Origin: Cichorium intybus
Taxonomy: Eukaryota; Streptophyta; Magnoliopsida; Asterales; Asteraceae
NCBI GenBank assembly: GCA_023525715.1
Contig: CM042015.1
Location: 84,279,250-84,343,249 of the forward strand
Length of the DNA: 64,000 nt
Direction of reading: 5' to 3'
Positions within the stretch are counted from its first letter, which is position 1, and each line of letters begins with the position of its first letter. The notes below the pieces were generated by a model that saw nothing but the letters and a program-made list of their open reading frames with translations, made no database searches and was not told the DNA's origin. Both the position numbers and the translations under genes were made by a program. Below are positions 1-14,707 of the stretch, one piece after another.

Positions 1-1
1 T

Positions 2-646
2 AAAAGAAGAATGACGGGTAGGCCAACATTTAAAAGAAGAAGAGATGCTTTTGAAAAAGTTGGTAAACATACTGTGTCCAAAGTGGGCAAAAGAGTACTT
101 TGTGGGATATGTAAACAGCCTGGCCATAACAAGAGTACTTGTAAGCAAGGTCAAAGGCCATCTAAGGTCAGGGTGAAAAAAGGACCAAGCAAAAAGGCAA
201 ATGGAGGTAATGATAAAGAGGCAGGTTCTCAATCACATGCTGGGGCTGGAATCCAAGTAAATGCAACTAATGGGGATGGAATCCAACTAAATGCAACTGA
301 TGGTGATGGAATCCAAGTAAATGCAACTGATGGGGATGGAATCCAAGTAAATGCAACTGCTGGGGATGGAAATCAAGTCAATTCAAGTGTCCAAGATAAA
401 GGTCAAGATAATGCAACTAAAGGGGATGGAATCCAAATGAATGCAAATGAGACTGTAATTGGTGTCAATGAAAGTAGCATGGTAAATGAGGAGAATGTTA
501 TTGGTATTATGGCAATGCCAAGTTCAACACTAGGGAAACGTGTGCCAAAAAGGTCAGAGCGGATTGTGAAAAAGAAATTGGCAAAAAGAGTTGAAGGAAA
601 GAATGGTGAAGGCAACACATCTGAAGTCCCAGTCGATTTAGATTAG
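2..646 (+). CDS. C-terminal part of a MULE (Mutator-like) transposase, cut by the window edge
   Basis: The frame is open to the left edge, so the first ATG (11) is probably internal. A basic segment is followed by a CCHC zinc knuckle (CGICKQPGHNKSTC, about residues 31-44 counted from the ATG), which is where plant MULE transposases carry their C-terminal knuckle. The tail holds a four-copy 10-residue repeat (GDGIQVNATD-like, positions 250-370, a 30-bp DNA unit), then a lysine/arginine-rich end and a TAG stop. The catalytic DDE domain would lie left of the window. MULE transposases cut and insert DNA at long terminal inverted repeats. The call rests on the knuckle type and position only; a retroviral-type Gag knuckle is less likely because no LTR or protease follows. 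Confidence 0.6.
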   Translation, partial: KRRMTGRPTFKRRRDAFEKVGKHTVSKVGKRVLCGICKQPGHNKSTCKQGQRPSKVRVKKGPSKKANGGNDKEAGSQSHAGAGIQVNATNGDGIQLNATDGDGIQVNATDGDGIQVNATAGDGNQVNSSVQDKGQDNATKGDGIQMNANETVIGVNESSMVNEENVIGIMAMPSSTLGKRVPKRSERIVKKKLAKRVEGKNGEGNTSEVPVDLD

Positions 647-2145
647 TTGTTTGCTATGGTTAGACATTGCTTGTTATGTTTGGTTATGTACTGACTTTGT
701 TTGGTTATGGTTGTGGGTCGAAATAGACATATTGACTTTGCTTGTAATAAATGTTGAACTTTTTATGTTGTGACTTTATAATTGAACCAATGTACTTTAG
801 AAATGCACTTTAAAGTACTTTATAATTGAACCAAAATCTAATCAGACAAAACGACCAAATTATAGCAATGTACTTTATAATCAGACAAAAGGACCAAAAT
901 GAAACAAATTTTGGAAGTACGTTGCTATTACAAGATAAATATTCAAACTAGCACACCATTGCTGGGAAAAAAAACAGGTCCTTGCTCAATTTGTTTCACA
1001 CTTTTGGTCAATAAGGTGTTGTTCACACGATTTCTCAGCAATTTTGTTTACACCATTTCTAATCCACTGATCCAATAACAGACTTCATATCAACCGAACC
1101 AATCCACAAACATCACCATTTGTACATTTCCTGCTGATCGACCAGAAACACATATTAAGGAAACCAATACACAAACATATACAAAAAAGGACTGTTGTTA
1201 TCATCCACCAGAAACACAAAATATTCGATTAACAAAATATTTCAGTTAACATAATATATATTCGATTAACAAAATATTTCAACCACATTAGTAATAACAT
1301 AACTAAAACCTGGATTACCAACAATAAAACCAAACTAAAACAAAAGTTAATTAACCCATTCACCATAACCCCTTAACCGATAATCTACCAAAAGACCCAA
1401 AACCTAACCCCCAAAAACCGTAACCCTCGTCATCCTTAATCCCTTGCAAGCCAACCCACGCACCATCCTAGGGCAACACAGACACACATCATCGCCGCAT
1501 TCACCTTCCTCTGCATCGACATCATACGCTCCAAATCCTTCATCCGAACGAAGTCGTTTCCGATCGGGGGGCCTCCGCCAGGCGGTACACCGGCTGATTA
1601 GCCTCCAGTGGCCGCAACTCTTGCCGTCGAAAAGAGGGGCATCGTGCTCGCTGACCTGTGGCTCACCGTTCGCCTTGGTTTGCTTGTGCTCTGCAATGGA
1701 GTATTCAAGTCCTCCAGATTTATACCACCATTTGGGTATCCCGAAGATGATGATGAGGATGCCATCAAAGTTTCGATTTTACTATAACTGGGTAATTTTT
1801 TTTAGAACTTAACCGGATATGGCAAGCATTTTATGGGGGAAGGGGACCACAGCCACTGTGGAACCCTTGCTCCCTAAGCTTCCTTTTTTAACATTGCCAC
1901 GTCACTTTTCTTCTTGCCACGTAATTGCCACCTGTACGTGTAACCGGCTATAACATAAATGAGCCTAATTTTAACCGGTTTTCATTAGTTTGTTCCCTTT
2001 TTTGGCAAAAAAAAAACATTAGGGACCAATTAAAGTTTTTCTTGAAACGTCATTGTGCTACAGTGACAATTTCCCTCTTGATAATTATACATATTGTTTA
2101 TACAATTCTAATAAACTGTAAAATGATATGGTATAAATAGAGAAA
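647..2145. other. non-coding interval after the MULE tail
   Basis: AT-rich sequence with short direct repeats (tactttataat-type, 780-900) and a more GC-rich patch at 1440-1760 that I could not assign to a protein on either strand. The end of the MULE element should lie here, but I could not define its inverted repeat. Confidence 0.4.
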
Positions 2146-2204
2146 AGCTATGGAACATTTATATCAATAATTCTTAAAGAAATAATTTCTGCACTCGATG
2201 CCTC

Positions 2205-2319
2205 AAGTACATGTTTGGTCTAGCATAACTAGGTTGACTGCCACAAAATTGTTAAGGGTTTAAACCCCTTTTGCTGCATTATAAATACACAGAGCCCAAC
2301 CATAATCTTCTCCATCACG
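2205..2319 (+). promoter_or_regulatory. core promoter of P450 copy 1
   Basis: TATAAATA at 2280-2287 lies 32 bases before the first ATG (2320). The stretch from TGCATTATAAATACACAG to the start codon is almost identical to that of P450 copy 2 (55961-56008). With a start site about 25-30 bases below the TATA box, the leader would be only about 10-15 bases. Confidence 0.7.
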
Positions 2320-6402
<4,083 letters not shown>

Positions 6403-7011
6403 CTTACAAAAGGAACGACCAAGCAAAACCTAATTAAGGTTGATAAGCCTTACTGAGCCTTCCACATAAGCTATGTTTTTACGTATTTTTGTTATTATTG
6501 CCCACTTCTATTAGATTATAAATCGAATAAAATTTACCTCATCTTGTAATAAGTACCCAAAAGAGATCATTGTGACAAATAGCATCACCGTTGTGTCTTG
6601 TGTGTGATACATCTTAATTTTTAGAGTAAATTGGTTAACGTGCACTATTTTCCTTAAATTTAGTCGAAAAAGTTTCCAACTTGAACCACAATTCAAAAAT
6701 GAGAATTTTTTGTGAATTTGGTGCATACTAAACTTGAAAAGACTACTATAGGTTTATAAATTTGGTTCTTTATATTCTTTTAATATTTCTTTAATACTTT
6801 AGTGTTAAAAAGGAAAAGAGAGAGAGAGAGAGACAAAATGACCTAATCTATTATTGGTTTTTATAAGAAATAAGCAAACAGATCCTAAATTAACCAAGGA
6901 TGACATCTACAAAATCTAAACTTGGTCCGTAAAAATTTCAAGTGGGCTATGAAAATGTTAAATGGGCTACAAAAATCCTTATGAGGTTGCTAAATTCTAC
7001 TACAGGTCTAA
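6403..7011. other. 3' flank of P450 copy 1
   Basis: The first 230 bases or so align, with many differences, to the flank after P450 copy 2 (for example ttagattataa and tgtgacaaatag in both), so the duplicated segment reaches past the stop codon. No gene seen after that. Confidence 0.6.
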
Positions 7012-7434
7012 TGAGTTGTAACGTCCCAGATCTTATGACAAATTAAAAAGTTTTAGAAAACCATTTTAACTAAAACACATCATTTATCTATAAAAACCTC
7101 GATCATAAACATCGTTCAAATCATTTAAAAAATATTTAATTGTCAACAAAACTCATTAACAACGGAAACCAACTAACATCAAGTCAAACAAAACATATAT
7201 CTCCACAAAAGCTGCACCAGTGTGTACACATCAAGCCTTGCCAGCACCCACACACGATGTACCTAAAACAGTGGTTTTAAAGGAAAAGGGTAAGCACACA
7301 ACTTAGTGAGTTCCAACACATACAAAACATATCAATCACATATACCCTACCCCTATTAGAAATAATACAACATCACCTCGCAGTAAACCCTAGTCTACTC
7401 CACCTTGTACATTGAGTCATGTCATCTTACTCAG

Positions 7435-7630
7435 CACCTCGAGCCTTGCATACAAGTCTTGCTCGGTGCATCTTACCAACTGCTTAGCACCTTGAGCCGT
7501 GCATGCAAGTCTTGCTCTGTGCATCTTGCCGAACAATCTTGCTTTGGATTCGTGCATACAAGTCTTGCTCTGCACATCTTGTCAGTTGCTCAATGCCTTC
7601 AGCCCTGCATGCAAGTTTTGCTCTATACCC
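7435..7630. repeat. degenerate tandem repeat inside the solo LTR
   Basis: About four copies of a unit of roughly 60 bases built around gcatgcaagtcttgctctg and a following catctt motif. Confidence 0.7.
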
Positions 7631-9473
7631 ACTGCCACACTCACTCACCTACTAACCTAATAGACATCCCCATAGCCTAGCACCACACACTAGACATCGA
7701 AACAACCTAGTACTACCCACACACATCCTATAAGCACATACGAGCTACAGTAAAGCATATATAACATCCACACAATATAGTGAGAAACTCACCTCAAATC
7801 AGCAAGGCAGAAGTCTATGCAGCGACTTCGAGAATCCAACCAAGCTCAAACCCGCACACCATATACTCCTATAAGGGATATTAAGTTATAATATGTCATA
7901 ATAACTAAGTCTTACCGTAATTATATACTTGTAGTATTAGAATACTTATTAAGTTTATTTTCAACTTTTAACCCTAAATAGAAGATCTGTTGGTGACCCC
8001 TTTTGCCCATCCTAAACCTAACCAATCAGGGATATTTTTACACAGTCACTCAGTTCATATTTTTAAAATTCTAGGGATATAAGGCACATGTTCTAATGAT
8101 TTTTCTCTATTTTATATGAACTAAACAATATTGGGTATCAAATCAATGAAATTCAGACCGGTCAACAAAGATTGTTAATTTCACCCGACCTGGTTTGGAA
8201 TCAGTGCAAACCCTTCTGAAGGAAGAAGCTGGACTCCTAGAACATTTCAAGGACATAAGATTCTACCATAATGGATACTCCATGATTTTACATGATTTCC
8301 CAATATGAGGACAAAAAGTTGACAAGTGAAAGTGTAATAAATTAAGCATCATAACCCTTCATTAAGCACTTTATGTACAATCTTTTAAGCCATTACTCTT
8401 GAATTAGTATGTTAATTTTCAAAGGTTTAACAACTTTAAATCATCACTTAACGGCTTAAGACATTTGATCAAAAGCAAGAGTTTCAAACAAGGGTTTTTA
8501 CATAAAATCATGAATTTTTATTAAGGGTTTTGGTTTGTACCTTAACCTATTAAGACCATTCATTACCAAATGCTTATTAGATTCAAAAGACATGTTATTT
8601 TATGTGTTAGTTCCATTTTTATTAGTTTGGAGTATTAAGTGCTTAGTGAGACACTATTATGAATTTTCACAAATTTTTCCGGTTTAGACCCCTTCTCATA
8701 GTTTTTACCATAACTTCTGAACCATAACTCCAAATGACATGAGCTATACCTTTCTGGAAACTAGACTCAATTTTTTACAATTTCTTTTTTGTGAAAATTT
8801 TACCAATTCCGCCTCAATTTTTCATAAACTGGTCTGCAAGTTCAGGGAAGTTTCTCGTTACGAGGTTTTTGCATCTTTTACAACTTTTAGCACATTTTGC
8901 ATGTTTATTATCTTATTGCATCTTATTTCAAGTTCCTAATAGCCTAAAAACTGATTAATAGCATTAAGATGCATATTAAGACATTAAGAGATTAGAACAT
9001 GACTAGAACCAAAGGCAACAAGGGTTTTTAACTTACTTCATACTTGAAAACTCTAATCCTTCTTCTTCCTTTTTCTCTCTTCCTTGCTTCTTCCTATTTC
9101 CCTTCTTCTCGATGTTGGTTCTCTCTCTTCCTGCTGTTCCTCACTTATTCTCGCCGCCACATTCGTTTTTCCCGCTAACTCCCTTTTCTTTCTGGACTAG
9201 GGTTGGGATTGAAATATGACTTATACACATATGGGGTGAGATCGGGACATTCCGTGGGCTGTGATTAAGGACCGAGGGCTTCTCGGTCATTCTCTTTTTC
9301 TTTTACGAGATGCAACATTCCATGGGTTATAATTCCATGCAATTTGGTTCATGCACAATATTGGTCCCCCTCGATTCGATGATTAATTTCTTTTACCCCA
9401 AACCAAAAACATTCCCCATATTAAGTTTATATTAATGACATATTAACCCCTCCAACTACACTTTTAAATCTAG

Positions 9474-9474
<1 letters not shown>

Positions 9475-9544
<70 letters not shown>
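9475..9544. repeat. (ATT)n microsatellite
   Basis: Perfect trinucleotide array near the end of the solo LTR. Confidence 0.95.
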
Positions 9545-9588
9545 ATTCGTAATTATGAACGTTCTGGAAAATAGGGTGTTACATGAGT

Positions 9589-12429
9589 CCAATCTGTGGT
9601 AAACCTTATTTAAACTATTTATTTTGTTATTATCATTTTTACCACATATTCTCTAAACTTCCTCTCTCAAAGATCTTGTAACAAAGTTTTCCAAAAGCAA
9701 CATTAAGAATAATGATGAAAATGACTACGATCAAGATGAAGATAATGATCTACCACTTGTAGTAGTTTTTTTCCCTTTTATACATGTTTTTATATTGGTT
9801 TTACACTATTATTTTGCATTTTATATGTTCTTATACAATTGTAGGTGGGTTATGCATATATATCTTAAATTTTCCTTCAAAATATCTGATTTTCTAAGGT
9901 ACATCAGGGATATTCACAGTTTGACCTATGAAAATATCTTATATACCTTAAAAATCAAAAATTTGTAAAGGTGTATTAGAGATTATCACAGGTCTCACAT
10001 ACAAAAATATCTTATATACATTTTAGAATAAAAATTTTCAAATGTAGACCTGAGATTTTTTGTTGGCGAGACCTTTCAAATTTTGGATTCACAATTTTTC
10101 TTATCAAAGGTATATCAGAGAATTTTGCAAGTCTTACATGTGATAGTATATGGCATATCTTCAAAATTTTGATAGTTTTCATGTTAGAGGGTTTTCAGAT
10201 GTAGTTTACTAATTGAATATTCTTCCTTTTGTCATTTGTAGCATGGGAAGAGATTTCTAGGTCAAATGAGTGCTAAAGCAATAAGTGGTACATTTACAAA
10301 GTAGTTAACCGTCTAAATGGAGTTAGGGGAGAAATATTTGAGATGGTGAATTTTAGATATTTCTCGGATGTTCCTAAAATACAAAGTGACTCTATACTTA
10401 TTCATAGAAAAAACTTCAAAAACTTTAAAAAGAAATGTTTGCTTTGATCCGTAAATTTGTTAATATCATATAATAAACGACTTTTTTTCTTGTAAATCAT
10501 ACACATAAACTATTTTAAATATACAAATATATTTTAACATTACAACTTTGGTTCACAATCTTACGCAAATTTTTAGTTTTACAAACTATTTGTAAATCCA
10601 ACTTTGGTTAAGTAAATTTTATTCTTTATTATTTAAAAAATTAATGTTTAATTTGATCATTAAATTCGTTAATATCATAAATTAAACGTACTCGTGTGTT
10701 TTATTAAAAAAACAATTTATTTAAATTTCAGTTTATTTTCACAACCTTCAGACTTTAAAAAACTAACAATCTTCTTCTTGCAGACTGTAGACATTTAGTC
10801 CACATCTTATTCTACAGACTAAAGACCTTTTACCTCTTCAAAAACAAACAGCACCTTAGGGTTTTTTTAGTTTCTACGAAAGGAATGAAGAAGGGAAGGG
10901 CAGTGATGGTATATGCATGTAGTGGTGGCCCATACGCCGATTTAGTGGAATCTATAAACGGAGAAAGAAGATTGGCCGTTCTAGGTGGTGAAGCAGACAT
11001 ACTGGCTTGCGAAAGACGTCATTTGGCAAATCCAGAAGATAACCGGATTTTCGAGAGTTGGTGGTGAAGTGGTGTATATCCAATTGGAAGCGTCGTTCAA
11101 AGGTAAATACATGGTAACTTGGGACCATACGCAGAAAACAGGGCGGATGTCTTAGGGGGTTGTCGTTGAAGGGTTGCGGATAAAAGTTGAAGCGCGATAG
11201 TGTCGGTTGGTGGATAAGTATGTGGCAGTCGGAGGACCTTGTGTTGAGGTGAATAGGCGACGGAGAAAAAAAGGTTTTCCTTATATAGCAATGATACATA
11301 TATAACTAATAATATTGAGACCAAATAAATAGATAACTGATAAGAATATTGGATGAGAAATAGATAACTAATAATGAGACCAAATAAAAGAAGACATAAG
11401 CTTGTTATCAACACTAAAAATTTCTCAAAGTAAATATAATAAACTATTGTAAGCTCCAAGTTATCCAGATCCAAAATATTTATGGATGTGTTTGATTAGT
11501 TAATTTCATCAAAATTCTATATTTGCAATGCTTGACTCCTCTTGATCTGAATTTAATCAAATGCGTAATAGCAGTAAGAATCGCTCAACAACATTGTACA
11601 ATCATGTGGTTAAATAAAAGAAACCGATATCTGCTTGGAGAAAACCACTTTGCTATTGCTGCAATAAAGTGAGACTATAGACCAAACCAATAGAAAAAAA
11701 ATACATATTGAAAAAGAAGGCACCCTGAGTCTGCAGTTGAGAAATACATGCAATACTCATTTTTTTGTTTATTATAGTATCCTATCTCCAGTTTCTCCTA
11801 TTAAAATACTATACTTATCCAGTAAAATCTAACGATAATTTTAATAATAGTTCTAATCATTTTAATATATAATTATTAGAAAAATTAAAAAATATGAGCT
11901 ATAATGGTCTTGGCAAATTGAATCACGATAAGAAGACATCTTTATGTTAATTATTTAATGATTTGTAAAACCATTACTACATCAATGATTTATCATGGAT
12001 TATAAATTTAGAAATCGAAGTAGCACATAACTTCAACGTGTCTTGAAGTTCTAATTTTGTGCAACTATGGTGTTGTTCACGAATCAACATTGCGCTCTAA
12101 AGTGAACTTCATTATTAAAAAACTTATACTTTAGATGTTCAATTTGTTTCATTTGCTCAATTTAATCGAATCACGAGAAGCCATCTTAAACTAAAAATGT
12201 AGATCTTTTGATGCTTAAATCAAGAAACAGAATGTGTCTAAGTTGCAGATTTTGTCAGTGTGAAAGGTATTTAAGAAGTTTGATGAAGTGTTAAACATAG
12301 ACTCGAACTATGTGTCCAGTAAAATGTTCAAATTTTGGATAGAGGCAGTAGAATTTTATAAAGTAGCAACAACTTTTGTCAATCCAAGTAAAACAGTCAA
12401 TGTCAAGTTGACAACTACGAAAGATAACA
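9589..12429. other. non-coding interval, AT-rich
   Basis: No convincing gene. An imperfect direct repeat (tttgatc...aaattcgttaatatcata) occurs near 10440 and 10640. The stretch 10740-10860 (gcagactgtagacattt ... aaaacaaacagcacctta) looks like the end of a small DNA transposon, but I could not find its partner. A 60-codon frame at 10885-11067 matches nothing I recognise. Confidence 0.4.
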
Positions 12430-12432
12430 TTA

Positions 12433-14108
12433 GGCTGTGGGGTATGCCGCACGCGGCCCCCCTGCGTCCTCCACGTCAGCGACGAAGACGCAGCAAACAC
12501 CCCCCCCCCCCCCCCCGCGTCCTCGACCATTTGCGTCCCGACGTCGTCATCCGGCGAACGTTTGAAGACGCCCAAATTCAAAAAATATATCCGTTGTCGA
12601 GCCGTTGGAAATTAAAAAAAAATTTTAATTTTTTTTACATATTATAAATACAAACCACACACATCTTTATATTTTACACACATACAAACATAAATTTCTC
12701 TCTCAATTTTACTAACCAATTCAAGATGGAGAACGATCCGAACACCCCTCCGTCAAATCGGAACACGCCCCGCGGAGAATTCAACTACAACTTTTCCACG
12801 AATTGCACATTTACGAGTATGCTTACGGGTTCGTCGCAACAACCATAATACCCGTATCCATATCCACCACCGAACCAATATCAATACCCGCCACAACCTT
12901 ACCCGTACGCACCCTTCCAACAACCGTTTCTATCACAATCGTCACCGCTTCCATCACCACCGCCACAAGCATCACCCGAAGAGGTCGTGATGGAAACACA
13001 AGCCCCCGCGTCTTCCTCCAAAAAGAAAAAGAAAAATAATAGACAAAAGAACAAAACGCGAAACGCGCAAGAGGCGAAAGTTCCGTGGACGACCGACGAA
13101 GAGGTTCAAGTGGTTCGCTCGTGGCTCGCTATTACCATGGATTCGCAAAAAGGAAATAGCCAAAGTTCCACATCGTTGTGGGAACGCATTTTAGACCACT
13201 ACCACGCGGCGATGGGTCGTGGGGTGTACCGAAACAACGACGGTATTAACGGAAAGTGGCGGAAACTTCGTATCGAGTGCACCAAGTTCAACGACATTTA
13301 CAACAACTTGGTGAACATGCGACGAAGTGGCGAAAACGAATTCGGGATATTCACAACGGCTATGAAACAATATGAGCGAGTTGTCGGGAAACCGTTTAAG
13401 CATATGCGAAGTTGGGAGTTGATGCGTACCGGTCCTAAATGGCTACTAAATCCCGATTCGCCTCACTCGAGCACGGGTTCCAAACGTGGGAGGACCCCGA
13501 ATGACGATATTTCGGATGCTCGAGACCCGATCGACCTCGACGACGACACCGAACCACAAACCGAGATGCCTCCGCCTCGACGCCCCATCGGCCGCGACCG
13601 AGCGAAAAGAGCAAGCCGAGATGCCTCCGGATCGTCTTCGAAAGACGATGTCGAGGAAAAGGTCGACCGGCTCGTTGAACAATTCTACCGCCACAATGAA
13701 ATTGCGGAATCGCGGTTGGATTACGTATTGTTTAGCCGATCCGGGACCGAAGAGGACCTCGAGGCGATCCGATTGATGACGGAACAACGACGCAAGAAAT
13801 ATTTTAATAAGTAGTTTTTTTAAAAAAAATTTAGGAGTTGTCGTTTTTATGTTTTTTTTCGTGCAATGTCGTTTTTATTTTTATTTTTATGTAATGTCTT
13901 TTATTTAATTTTAAATGTTTGGTTTTAATTAATTTTTAATGTTTGGTTTTAATTAAAAAAACGTAAAATATAAATGTGACGTGGAAATTAAAATGGTAGT
14001 CGTGGGATTCTTGCACACCTCTAGTGGGTGTCTTGGAAGTCTTTGTGACGTGGCGATTACATGACGGTTGTCATGGGTTGTCATGGGTGTCTTGCACACC
14101 CTTCAGCC
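12433..14108 (+). mobile_element. non-autonomous PIF/Harbinger element with ORF1 only
   Basis: Termini GGCTGTGGGGTATGCCGCAC (left) and the reverse complement GGCTGAAGGGTGTGCAAGAC (right) form a 20-bp imperfect inverted repeat. It is bounded by TTA on each side (12430-12432 and 14109-14111), the 3-bp duplication typical of PIF/Harbinger. Length is 1676 bp. It has its own TATA box (12643-12650), the Myb-like accessory ORF, and no transposase. A poly-C run follows the left end at about 12501-12516. ACGTGG/CACGTC motifs recur near both ends. Confidence 0.88.
12726..13814 (+). pseudogene. Harbinger ORF1: Myb/trihelix-like DNA-binding protein, one internal stop
   Basis: Reading from ATG 12726 gives a 362-codon frame broken once by TAA at 12846-12848 (codon 41), inside a Pro/Gln/Tyr-rich low-complexity N-terminus. 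From the next ATG (12987) 275 residues are open. They contain a lysine-rich basic patch, a trihelix/SANT-like domain beginning VPWTTDEEVQVVRSWL and ending near WRKLR, a NAM-associated-type C-terminal region (about FKHMRSWELM onward), and an acidic then basic tail. In PIF/Harbinger elements this protein binds the element ends and helps bring the transposase to the nucleus. In composite genomes such copies are often mislabelled glutathione S-transferase T3-like; no GST fold is present. A shorter product starting at 12987 is still possible, so it may not be fully dead. Confidence 0.8.
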
Positions 14109-14111
14109 TTA

Positions 14112-14702
14112 GGCGAAATGGCGAATCTTACAAAGATGAAATGGTATTGGAGATATATATTTTGACTTCCGTGTGCTTACGTCTCTTTCATCTTGAATTT
14201 CCTCAAGAACTGTAATAACTAGCTAACATCTCTAAAAGTATGATTTGGTTATGTACTTATTTCATATTTACTTTTGTTTAGACAATTATTTATAAATTTA
14301 ATATTGTTAACATGACAAATCAAATGCTCTCATAAATTTCATACAAATGTATACACTAAAAATGTGCATAGCGAAATATTGCAAAATATAAACTTTGTTA
14401 TTCAAAATAAGTTATTGTGATGTAAATGCAAAAACAGGAGCGTACTTTTATATATTTGCGATTTATAGCATCTCAAATTCATTTTCTTCTACTGTAACAT
14501 TGTACTTTCTAATATTCTCTTATTAAGGTATTGTACTTTAAGAAATATACTTAATTATAGCATGCATCAGGTTTTCTCTACCCATCTGCCCCTTTAAGTT
14601 TAAATCCTCTTTTCAAATAGATAAACTACCAAAAGCTCCTACATAGATATGAAGAATTAACTATGTACTCGTTAAACCATTATTTAAAATATCAAATTGG
14701 CA
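14112..14702. other. non-coding spacer between Harbinger element and solo LTR
   Basis: AT-rich sequence; I see no gene, repeat array or transposon end. Confidence 0.5.
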
Positions 14703-14707
14703 TAAGA

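Larger units (their letters stand above)
7017..9583 (-). mobile_element. solo LTR, long (about 2.57 kb)
   Basis: On the + strand it begins TGTAACGTCCC and ends AGGGTGTTACA, and it is flanked by a perfect 5-bp duplication TGAGT (7012-7016 and 9584-9588). No protein-coding interior, primer-binding site or second LTR is present, so it is a solo LTR left by recombination. Orientation is taken from similarity to the block at 38087. TGT...ACACCC termini and LTRs of 2-3 kb fit Ty3/Gypsy chromoviruses of the Tekay/Del type; that lineage call is an inference. Confidence 0.8.

Noticed and set aside
10885..11067. 60-codon frame as a small gene
   Set aside because: No homology recognised, overlapping frames on the other strand, and no promoter or splice evidence.
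12987..13814. Possible glutathione S-transferase T3-like gene
   Set aside because: That label is common for this protein type, but the sequence holds a Myb/trihelix-like domain and lies between Harbinger ends; no GST domain is present.
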